NCBI RefSeq assembly: GCF_008974245.1
Contig: NZ_BBZI01000013.1
Location: forward strand, 62,001-126,000
Direction of reading: 5' to 3'
DNA: 64,000 nt
Source of the DNA: Streptomyces abyssomicinicus
GTDB lineage: Bacteria; Actinomycetota; Actinomycetes; Streptomycetales; Streptomycetaceae
The notes below the pieces were generated by a model that saw only the letters and a list, made by a program, of their open reading frames with translations, was not told the DNA's origin and made no database searches. The translations under genes and the position numbers were made by a program. Below, in pieces: positions 51,412-59,116 of this stretch. The stretch's first letter is position 1, and every line of letters begins with the position of its first letter.

Positions 51412-53814
51412 ATGGAGCCGCTGGCGGCCGGGGACCCGACGCGGGTGCGTGATGTCGTGTTACGCGGCCGGCTGGGTGCCGGAGGTATGGGAGAGGTGTT
51501 CCTGGGCCGGTCGCCGGGTGGGCGCGCGGTGGCGGTGAAGGTGGTGCACCCGCATCTCGCCCGGCAGGCGGACTTCCGGAGCCGGTTCCGGCGGGAGGTC
51601 ACGGCCGCGCGGACCGTCAGCGGCGCGTTCACCGCCGCGGTCGTGGCGGCCGGTCCGGACGACGACCCGCCGTGGATCGCGACGGTCTACGTGCCCGGGC
51701 CCTCCCTGGCCGAGGCCGTGGCCGCCTGCGGGCCGCTGCCGGAGGACTCGTTGTGGCCGCTGGCTGCCGGTCTGGTCGAGGCGTTGCAGGCGATCCACGC
51801 GGAAGGACTGCTGCACCGCGACCTCAAGCCGTCGAACGTCCTGCTGGCCGCGGACGGTCCGCGGGTGATCGACTTCGGCATCGCCCTCGCGATGGACGCC
51901 ACCGTGCTGACCGAGGCCGGCGTGGCCATCGGCACACCCGGCTTCATGTCCCCGGAGCAGGCCGAGGGCGGCCGGGTCGGGCCGGCCGGTGACGTCTTCG
52001 CCCTCGGCGCCGTGCTCGCGTTCGCCGCCACCGGCAGCGAGCCTTTCGGCCAGGGTCCGCCCCTGGCGGTCCTGCACCGGGTCGTCACCGCCGAGCCCCG
52101 GCTGGACGGCCTGTCGGACCGGCTGCGCGCCCTGGTCCTCGCGTGCCTGGCGAAGGACCCCGACGACCGGCCCACCCCCGCCCAGCTTCTCGGGCGGATC
52201 GCCGCGCACTGGGAGCCGCCCGAGGTGTTCCCTCCCGCGTCTCCGTGGCCCGAGGCCGTGACCAGCCTCATCCGGACGCACGCCGCGCCCACGACACCCG
52301 TGGCCCCGGCCGCACCAGGCCCCGGGGCACCCGGGGCACCCGCCGAGCCCGGGACGCCCGCCGCGGGTGACGAGGGCGCCATGCCCGCCACGCCCGCCAC
52401 GCCCGCCACGGCGTGGTACACCGAGCACGGCAGCCCTCCGCCGCCCCCGCCTCTGTCCCACCACTTCGCGGCCACGGCCACCGCTCCCCCGCCCCACCCC
52501 CCGACGCGGCCGGACGAGGGGCCCCCGGACCCGGGCCGGCCGGCCCGCCCCGCGGCCGCGCACTCGTCGCACACGCCGAGGGCCGACCGTCGCCGCGCCG
52601 TGGGACGCCGCCACTGGCGCGCCCTCCGGCTCAGACGGTCGGGCGCGTACGCCGAGGCCGCGCTCCTGCTGGCCGACGTCGTCGCCGACCGCACGCGCGT
52701 CCAGGGGTCCGACCACCCCGACACCCTGAACGCCCGCAAGCACCACGCCCTGACCCTGTGGGAGCTGGGACAGGCGGCGGAGGCCGCGCGCCTGCTGGGC
52801 GACCTGGTCTCGGACCTCACCCGACTGCGCGGCCCCGACGACCGGGACACCCTGAACGTCCGTCAGTACCACGCCCGGGTCCTCGCGGACGCGGGCGAGC
52901 ACGCGGAGGCCGCGCGCCTGCTGGCCGACCTCGTCCCGGACTTCGTCCGCCGACGCGGTCCGGACCACCGGGACACCCTCGACACCCGACACCTCCACTG
53001 CGTCAGCCTCGGAGACGCGGGACGACACGCCGAATCCGCGAGCCTGCTGGCCGTCCTGGTCGCGGACCGGGTCCGCGTGGACGGCCCCGTCCACGAGAAG
53101 ACGATGCGCGCCCGCCACTTCCACGGCTGGAACCTCGGCAAGGCGGGCGAGCACGCCGTGGCCGCACGCGTGCTGGCCGAACTCATCCCGGACCGGACCC
53201 GCCGACTGGGGTCCGACCACCCCGACACCCTGGCCACCCGCCAGGCCCACGCGTGGAACCTCGGGGAGTCGGGGCAGCACGCCGAGGCCGCGCGGCTGCT
53301 GGCCGGGATCGTCGCGGACCGCACGCGCGTCCAGGGGCCCGACCATCCCGACACCCTGTACGCCCGCTCCTGCCACGCCTCGCAGATCGGAGGAACCGGC
53401 GACCACACGGAGTCGGCCCGCCTGCACGCCGCCCTGACCCCCGACCGGGCACGCGTCCTGGGACCCGACCACTGGGAAACGCTGCTCACCCGCCACCACC
53501 ACGCCTGGGAACTCCACCGCGCGGGAGAGCACCCGGAGGCGGCACGCCTGTACGCCGGGATCGCCGTCGACTCGGCGCGCGCCCTCGGCCCCGACGACCC
53601 CGACACGCTGTCGGCCCGCAGCCTGCACGCCTCCAGCCTGGGATATTCGGGCGAGCACGCGGAGGCGGCGCGACTGCTGGCCGAGGTCCGCGCCGACCGG
53701 GAACGCGTCCTGGGACCCGACCACCCCGACACCCTGAACACGCCCACCGGTGCGTGGTTCGACGGCCAGGACGATCGGGACGGCCACGGCGGCCAGGACG
53801 ACCAAGGCGGTTAG
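51412..53814 (+). CDS. Ser/Thr protein kinase with nine TPR-like repeats
   Basis: An 800-residue soluble protein. The N-terminal PknB-type kinase (residues about 15-270) has GRLGAGGMGEVFLG, VAVKVVHPHL, the catalytic LLHRDLKPSNVLL, VIDFGIA and GTPGFMSPEQ, so it should be active. A Pro/Ala-rich linker (270-400) follows, then nine roughly 42-residue repeats, each ending in a PDHPDTLNAR-type motif, typical of the TPR-12-like repeats in Streptomyces regulators. There is no membrane helix or PASTA domain. ATG 51412 has GGGAGGAG upstream. The repeats probably recruit substrates or partners. It may signal to the divergent XRE-sigma operon. Confidence 0.92.
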   Translation: MEPLAAGDPTRVRDVVLRGRLGAGGMGEVFLGRSPGGRAVAVKVVHPHLARQADFRSRFRREVTAARTVSGAFTAAVVAAGPDDDPPWIATVYVPGPSLAEAVAACGPLPEDSLWPLAAGLVEALQAIHAEGLLHRDLKPSNVLLAADGPRVIDFGIALAMDATVLTEAGVAIGTPGFMSPEQAEGGRVGPAGDVFALGAVLAFAATGSEPFGQGPPLAVLHRVVTAEPRLDGLSDRLRALVLACLAKDPDDRPTPAQLLGRIAAHWEPPEVFPPASPWPEAVTSLIRTHAAPTTPVAPAAPGPGAPGAPAEPGTPAAGDEGAMPATPATPATAWYTEHGSPPPPPPLSHHFAATATAPPPHPPTRPDEGPPDPGRPARPAAAHSSHTPRADRRRAVGRRHWRALRLRRSGAYAEAALLLADVVADRTRVQGSDHPDTLNARKHHALTLWELGQAAEAARLLGDLVSDLTRLRGPDDRDTLNVRQYHARVLADAGEHAEAARLLADLVPDFVRRRGPDHRDTLDTRHLHCVSLGDAGRHAESASLLAVLVADRVRVDGPVHEKTMRARHFHGWNLGKAGEHAVAARVLAELIPDRTRRLGSDHPDTLATRQAHAWNLGESGQHAEAARLLAGIVADRTRVQGPDHPDTLYARSCHASQIGGTGDHTESARLHAALTPDRARVLGPDHWETLLTRHHHAWELHRAGEHPEAARLYAGIAVDSARALGPDDPDTLSARSLHASSLGYSGEHAEAARLLAEVRADRERVLGPDHPDTLNTPTGAWFDGQDDRDGHGGQDDQGG

Positions 53815-53914
53815 CGGGACCGGGGCGGTCGGCGGGGCGGGGCGGTCGGCAGGCCGGGGCGGTCGGCGGGGCCCGGCTGCGAGGACGTCGCGGGCACCGA
53901 GGGTGGGCGATGGG

Positions 53915-55163
53915 TCAGGTAGCCGCCCGGGCCGCGGCCCCCCGCAGCAGAGCCCGCAGCTCGGCCACCCGTCCCGCCGGATCAGGGACGACCGGACCCG
54001 CTTCCCGCCCGACCTCGACGGGCGCCGCCACGTGCGGAGGCTCGAGCGGAGGCAAGGCCGCGGGCGGAAGCACGGGTGCGGGCAGAGGCACGGGTACGGG
54101 CACCCCACCCGGCAGCTCGGCATCCGCCCCGCGATCCGTCGCGCGATCGGTCACGACCCCGGTGGCACAGTCGATCGCGAAGTACTCGACGCCCCCCACC
54201 GCGCAGCCGGTGCAGATCCCCGTCTCCTGCCCGTCGGGGAGAAGGCCGCCGCACCCAGGGCTGCCGCACTCGGCGTAGCTCTTCCACCGCCGCCGGGCAG
54301 CGGGCAGCTTGCGCTCCAGGCGGTCGGCGAGCAGACGCCCCACGCTGTAGACCTTGCCCGGCAGGCCCTGCGTCAGCGCGTCGGTGATCTCGACGACGGT
54401 GGCACCGCGCACCAGCCACCGGCACACGGCGGGCACCAGCTCGCGGACCTGCCGTTCACCGAGCCGCAGCCGGGCGCTCCACCGCTTCGAGCCGCCTCAG
54501 TACCCGCGCGGCCTCCACCTCGTGCGCCGCCCGGGCCGTATCGTCCTCCTCCACCCCGCTCGGGCCCCACCGCTCGCCCGCCCCTCCCTCCCCGCCACCC
54601 ACGACGGCCTTCGCCGCGCCCTCGACGTCCGCCGCCGCCCGCCCGGTCCCCCGGTCCGTCTGCCCGCGGTCCCGCTTCCCCCGGTCCCGTCGCCGCCGGC
54701 GGATCAGGGAGGGCTTTTCCCCGTCCTTCCCCCGTTCCTTTCCCGCGCAAGGGGACGTGCCCGCGTTCCCGGCGCCCACGTCACCGGTACCCGGACGGGT
54801 GGCAACCGGCAGCCCGGCCGCCGGGGCCGGCCCGCCCGCCGGGCTCACGGCCACCGCCCCGGCGAGGCCAGGCAGCTCGTACACGTCCACCCGGGAGAGG
54901 ATCCGCCCGGTCTCGCCGTCACGGCGCGTACTCGTCACCCAGTACCCGAGCTTCCGCAGCTCCGCGACCGCCTTGGCGACGGCGCCCCTGCCCTGCGGGT
55001 AGTCGTCGCTCAGGGTCCGGACGTTCTCCCCGATGCCGTTCGGGAGGGACAGGATCAACGCGAGGATGCCACGCGCGGTGTGGGATAGCCGCCGGTCCTG
55101 GATGGCCTGGTTGGCGATGATCACGAAGTCCCGGTCATGCACCGGGATACGATGAATCTGCAT
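53915..55163 (-). pseudogene. HTH-domain protein split by a one-base frameshift
   Basis: The N-terminal frame from ATG 55163 encodes HRIPVHDRDFVIIANQAIQD and RLSHTARGILALILSLPNGI, a winged-helix domain common in Streptomyces DNA-binding proteins (replication-initiator-like HTH). A basic linker follows, and the frame ends at TGA 54456-54458. The C-terminal frame (to 53915) gives RQVRELVPAVCRWLVRGATV and a GLPGKVYSVGRLLADRLERK segment plus a CxxC cysteine group (CGSPGCGGLLPDGQETGICTGC). Removing one base of the C-run at 54472-54474 (G-run on the plus strand) joins them as VERRLRLGERQVREL. So this is one gene with a +1 change: a pseudogene, a phase-variable tract, or a sequencing error. Function is not known. 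Confidence 0.72.
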
Positions 55164-55632
55164 GGGGAGGTCCTGCTCCTGATGCCGGGCCCCGGGGTGT
55201 TGGTAGCACCGCCGGGGTCACCTGTGGCCGCGCTCTCGCGCGTCTTGTTAGGCCATACTGCCAAGCCTTTGCCGCATGGGCGAATTTCCCGAAATACTCC
55301 GATTATCGGCCAGCGTGTCGACTCCACCACCACTGCCTGCGGGCGCGGGTGATGGCCGGTCTGACGGAGCAGGCCCCCTTCGCCCGCGCATGGGGGGGGG
55401 AGGGACACATGAACGACCGCGAGAAGGCGACGATCTCGGACACCTCTCACGTTTCACGCCCAAGGCCATGACACGGGTAATGACATTGAGCCACACCTGC
55501 GCACTTCGACGCCTTGCCTCCTCAGGTGTCTCGACCAGGGTCGTCCCGGACTACCACCAAGTGGACTCTTCGCAGGGTGCCGGACGCGCAACGGTCAAGC
55601 CAGGGCCGTCGGACCGCAACCCCAGAGGGCAT
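55164..55632. other. Low-GC gap at the island boundary
   Basis: No supported gene lies here. A 20-codon plus-strand frame at about 55410 (NDREKATISDTSHVSRPRP) has a very strong GGGGGGGGAGGG ribosome site but stops at once. It could be the head of a gene cut by the island insertion. Base composition falls from here toward the defence genes. Confidence 0.4.
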
Positions 55633-56373
55633 TCAGACTCCACCAGCCGCATCCCTCATCATCCGCCGAAGCGCGTCGGGGGTACGCCAGCGCTCGCCGT
55701 TGCGAGGTCGGTGGCACATGCGGTGACAGTTGGAACACAGGCAAGCCAAGTCACCGAGCTTCGTCTCGCGCTTGCCGACGACGTGCAACGGCGTTACGTG
55801 GTGGACCTCGATGTACGCGCCGCCGAGCGGCCCATAACTCCTACCGAAGTTGAAACCGCAAACCTCGCAGTCGAGCGAACCACGGCTGCGGAGAACCTGT
55901 TCAATCTTCTTCCTACGAAGTTTCGGGTCCCTCTCCCGCTGCCGTACAAGGCGGGCCAGCAGAACACCTTCCAGACCGGAGGCCTCTTCCTCCACCTCTT
56001 CCGGTTCGAACGGCAGACCCTCGAAGCGCCCCGAGAGCGCGTTCTCCTCAATGGTGCGTGCGAGTTCCAGCATCTCAGTCTCACGAGCGGTGAACTCGGT
56101 AACCATCAGCCGGGTCGCCTCGCCGCACCGGGTGGGCTTGCCTGCATAGGTCCGGTGATTTGAGGCGAAATCGCCTGTCTTACGACTGACGCTGCCGGGT
56201 GACCGAAACTTCGGATCGGCCAGCGCGTCCGGGTCGTGGATCGGGAGAGAGCGGAGCAGCACGGACAGGGCCACGACCTCATGGTCGGCCGTGCGCAATT
56301 CACGCCATCCGTTACGCACCACGAGGGCGCCAGCGAGTATCAACTCGTCATGCGTCCAGTCCGTCTTGGCCAC
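55633..56373 (-). CDS. HNH endonuclease (McrA-like)
   Basis: A 246-residue nuclease. The N-terminal domain (AKTDWTHDELILAGALVVRN, RSPGSVSRKTGDFASNHRTY, GKPTRCGEATRLMVTEF) is the partner domain common to one group of actinobacterial HNH proteins. The C-terminal HNH fold has CEVCGFNF, YIEVHHVTPLH and LCSNCHRMCHR: zinc cysteines and catalytic His. It should cut DNA, possibly modified or phage DNA. GTG 56373 fits the usual family start; ATG 56424 is in frame and would suit a leaderless transcript. It is divergent from the MrcB/DUF3883 gene. Codon use is less GC-rich than the replicon, suggesting transfer. Confidence 0.87.
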   Translation of the reverse strand: MAKTDWTHDELILAGALVVRNGWRELRTADHEVVALSVLLRSLPIHDPDALADPKFRSPGSVSRKTGDFASNHRTYAGKPTRCGEATRLMVTEFTARETEMLELARTIEENALSGRFEGLPFEPEEVEEEASGLEGVLLARLVRQRERDPKLRRKKIEQVLRSRGSLDCEVCGFNFGRSYGPLGGAYIEVHHVTPLHVVGKRETKLGDLACLCSNCHRMCHRPRNGERWRTPDALRRMMRDAAGGV

Positions 56374-56448
56374 AGCCCACCCCCGCTTGCACGACCGCAC
56401 TTCGACTGATGAGCTGTCAATCATAGTTTCTGGATCTAGTATTCGCCC

Positions 56449-57561
56449 GTGGACGTACTTCTTCGCAAGGTGCTTGGGCTTCAGCGGTCGTGGTCGGCGA
56501 AGAACACACCGGAGATGGACGAGCGCGGCAAGCTGATCCGGCTGGATCTTCCGAGAGCCATCACGGCCGACCTGCCCTTTTTGGCCGACGCCATCGGTCT
56601 CCCGCTCGACAAATTGGGCGTGGAAGGCCGGGACGCAACGGGGGCCAAGAGCCAAATACCGTGGGTCCGCGTGTTCGGTCTGGAGCAGTCACCCAGCGTG
56701 CGGGAGGGCTGGTGCATCGTCTACCTCTTCAGCGCCACAGGTGAGCGGGCCTACCTGTCCCTGATGCAGAGCACCACGATGTGGATTCGCGAGGACAAGG
56801 TCTACAAGTCGCGGCCCCAGCATGACCTGAGGACTCGAGCCAACTGGGCCAGACCCGTTGTCAGCGATGCGATGGCCGATCGGACGGATCTGATCAGCGA
56901 GGTACACCTTGATTCCAGCTCCAAGGTAGGAAAGACCTACCCTCCGGGGAATCTGGTGGCCTTCGAGTACACCTGGGACGCCATCCCACCGGAGTCAGTC
57001 CTTCGGAACGACCTCCGGTTCATGGCAGGCCTGCTCGGCCGTCTCTACGCAGCCGAGGCCGAGATCACACCTCGTCCGGAGATGCCGGCGCCCGAGGTGG
57101 TGGAGGCTGAGGAAAGCGCGGCTCGCGCCGCTGGCCGTCGCATGAGCGGCACGGCCGCCCGTGGGCAGGGTTTCGGGCTGACCGGGCCCGAGCGGAAGCT
57201 GATCGAGCTGCACGCGGTGCACATGGCGACCGGGTACTTCGAGAAGCTCGGATGGTCGGTCGAGGACGTGGGCGCGGTGGAATCCTTCGACCTTCTTCTG
57301 CGTCGAGGCAACGAGGAATGCCGAGCAGAGGTGAAAGGGACAACCAGCCGCGGACATCACGTCGTGCTGACTCGCGCGGAGGTGGAGAAACAGCGGCGGT
57401 ACTTCCCGCACAACGCATTGGCGGTAGTCCATTCGATCAAGCTGGATCGCAGGCACGGAAGGCTCTTGGCGTTCGGCGGGGTGGTCGAGTGCACCACCGG
57501 GTGGGAGGTGGAGGAAGCAGACCTCACACCGATTTCCTATGTGTACCGGACCCCGCGATGA
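56449..57561 (+). CDS. MrcB N-terminal domain + DUF3883 (NO VEIN C-terminal) protein
   Basis: A 370-residue protein. The first 190 residues match the McrB-N (DUF3578) DNA-binding domain: LLRKVLGLQRSWSAKNTPEM, GWCIVYLFSATGERAYLSLM, NLVAFEYTWDAIPPE. The C-terminal part (about 240-370) is DUF3883: LIELHAVHMATGYFEKLGWS, ESFDLLLRRG, CRAEVKGTTSRGHHVVLT, with Asp...Glu-x-Lys as in PD-(D/E)XK nucleases. It could recognise modified bases and cut, like a GTPase-free type IV enzyme. That is inference. The GTG at 56449 lies seven bases after a TAGTAT -10 box, suggesting a leaderless mRNA. GC is about 60%. It lies between the HNH and Vsr genes. Confidence 0.88.
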   Translation: MDVLLRKVLGLQRSWSAKNTPEMDERGKLIRLDLPRAITADLPFLADAIGLPLDKLGVEGRDATGAKSQIPWVRVFGLEQSPSVREGWCIVYLFSATGERAYLSLMQSTTMWIREDKVYKSRPQHDLRTRANWARPVVSDAMADRTDLISEVHLDSSSKVGKTYPPGNLVAFEYTWDAIPPESVLRNDLRFMAGLLGRLYAAEAEITPRPEMPAPEVVEAEESAARAAGRRMSGTAARGQGFGLTGPERKLIELHAVHMATGYFEKLGWSVEDVGAVESFDLLLRRGNEECRAEVKGTTSRGHHVVLTRAEVEKQRRYFPHNALAVVHSIKLDRRHGRLLAFGGVVECTTGWEVEEADLTPISYVYRTPR

Positions 57562-57603
57562 AGCCATGGCTGGACGGGTCGATTCCTGGTCGGCTGCCCG
57601 CGA

Positions 57604-58035
57604 TCAGCGATCCTTCGGTTCCCTCGCCAACATGACCGACTCTCGTACCACTCGAGCAACCTCACCCGACGGCTCGTGCTCCCAGAAGCGGAAAACGGTC
57701 CACCCTTCGCTTTGCAGGTACTTGGTCGTCTCCAGATCCCGCGCCCTGTTCGTCGCGATCTTCACTCGCCACCACTCCCCGTTGGACTTCGGCTGCGTGG
57801 CGTGCTGCGGGCAACCGTGCCAGAAGCACCCATCCATGAAGACAGCGATCTTGAGGCGGGTGAAGACTATGTCGATGGTTCGCCGCCGCATCCCCGGTAC
57901 CGGCACATTGACCCGGTAACGCAGCCCCGCCGCATGAAGCAGTTGCCTTACCGCTACTTCCGGTGCCGTGTCACGACGGCCCTGCCGACTCATGCGGGCC
58001 GAGACGGCGGGAGTGGACGGAGCTGCACTACTCAC
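57604..58035 (-). CDS. Very short patch repair (Vsr) endonuclease
   Basis: A 143-residue Vsr family nuclease. The signature runs MSRQGRRDTAPEVAVRQLLH, then TIDIVFTRLKIAVFMDGCFW with HGCP (catalytic Asp and zinc-type His/Cys), and EGWTVFRFWEHEP. Classic Vsr nicks T:G mismatches made by deamination of 5-methylcytosine and normally accompanies a cytosine methyltransferase. None is in this window. Here it sits beside HNH and DUF3883 genes, a pairing that suggests a restriction/defence role. GTG 58035 directly adjoins a 38-base hairpin; ATG 57993 would remove a poorly conserved lead. GC is lower than the replicon. Confidence 0.93.
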   Translation of the reverse strand: MSSAAPSTPAVSARMSRQGRRDTAPEVAVRQLLHAAGLRYRVNVPVPGMRRRTIDIVFTRLKIAVFMDGCFWHGCPQHATQPKSNGEWWRVKIATNRARDLETTKYLQSEGWTVFRFWEHEPSGEVARVVRESVMLAREPKDR

Positions 58036-58072
58036 ACAACCATTCTGCCCGCAGTCGGGCTGAATGGTTGTG
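58035..58072. promoter_or_regulatory. 38-base near-perfect inverted repeat at the vsr start
   Basis: CACAACCATTC pairs with GAATGGTTGTG, and inside it GCCCG pairs with CGGGC around a CAGT loop, with one T-T mismatch. It begins at the vsr start codon and lies about 95 bases after the kinase stop on the same strand. It could end the kinase operon, act as an operator, or fold over the vsr start. Confidence 0.7.
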
Positions 58073-58165
58073 CCTCCCGGGTAGCCGTCAGCCCCGAACG
58101 ATCACTGTCCGATCCACGAGACGTCGAACAGGTCGGGCGGGCGCCGCAACCCTCCGGCCATTCGG

Positions 58166-59116
58166 TTATCGCCCCCGCAAGGGGATCGGTTTGCGGTTGC
58201 GGACGCCGTCCAGGACGGATGTGTCGACGGTCGGCCGTTGGCGGGGGGTGGTGGCGCGGAGCTGGATGGTGCCGCGGTCGCTGAGGGCGTTGCGCCACTC
58301 GGCGGGCTTGGGGCGGGTGCCGCGCGGGCCGGTGGCCTGTTGGAAGAGGCTGCGGACGGCGTCCTCCTGGCGGTCGTTGAGGCAGCCGGGGACGAGCCGC
58401 AGGGTCGCGCCCGGGGTGACGTACGGATCCTGGGTGAGGATGCGGACGACGGCCAGCGCCGTCTTGTAGGCGTCGCTGTCCACGCACGCCTGGGACGGCG
58501 GGGTCAGCGGGTCGCCCCAGTCCGGGGTGTCGGCCTGGGCCTGGACGGCGGCGCCGCCGACGCGCCGGAAGCCGTCGCAGTCGAGGAAGTGGACCGACGG
58601 TTCCGGCGAGAGGGACCAGAGGATGTTGGCGTGGGATATGTCCCCGATGACCATGCCGGCGGCGTGGAACCAGTCGACGGCGTCGGCGCAGGCCGCCGCC
58701 AGTGCCCGGCGCTGCTCCGGTGAGGGCTGCGGCACGGTCCGGGTGCCGGCCTTCGGCGGGTGGAGGGCGTGCTGGAGCTCGAGCAGTTTGGTCCGTCCGC
58801 TCGGCGCCTGCCAGGTCAGCCGGTCGGGGGCGCGCCGCATCAGGAAGCCGACGGCCCGGCCGCCGTCGGTCACCCGGCACAGGGGCCAGGCGGCGACGGC
58901 GTCGAGGCGTGCGAGATCGGCCGCGGCGAGCGACTGCCGGAAGGCGGGCAGGACCGACAGGGCCGCCTGGTCGACGGTGTGGGGGTTCTTGTACTCCTTG
59001 AACAGGAGGTCGCCGGCGCCCTCGACCGGGTAGACGTCGCCCTGGCCGCCGCTGCCCATCCGGTCGCGTAGGACGAGCGACGTGCGGGGCACGTCCTGGC
59101 CGTCGTCGGCGCTCAT
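58166..59116 (-). CDS. Protein kinase of a TerY-P-like triad
   Basis: A 316-residue soluble kinase of a divergent group found with vWA and PP2C genes. The glycine loop GSGGQGDVY (residues 21-29) and Lys40 in LLFKEYKN are kept. The catalytic loop is GMVIGDISHANILW with Asp159 and Asn164, and the metal motif is LDCDGF (179-183) in place of DFG. It has no membrane helix. The ATG at 59116 overlaps the phosphatase stop (ATGA). It is last in the five-gene operon. In TerY-P systems the kinase and PP2C act as opposing switches on shared targets, perhaps the vWA protein. Downstream of it lies only the vsr gene. Confidence 0.88.
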   Translation of the reverse strand: MSADDGQDVPRTSLVLRDRMGSGGQGDVYPVEGAGDLLFKEYKNPHTVDQAALSVLPAFRQSLAAADLARLDAVAAWPLCRVTDGGRAVGFLMRRAPDRLTWQAPSGRTKLLELQHALHPPKAGTRTVPQPSPEQRRALAAACADAVDWFHAAGMVIGDISHANILWSLSPEPSVHFLDCDGFRRVGGAAVQAQADTPDWGDPLTPPSQACVDSDAYKTALAVVRILTQDPYVTPGATLRLVPGCLNDRQEDAVRSLFQQATGPRGTRPKPAEWRNALSDRGTIQLRATTPRQRPTVDTSVLDGVRNRKPIPLRGR

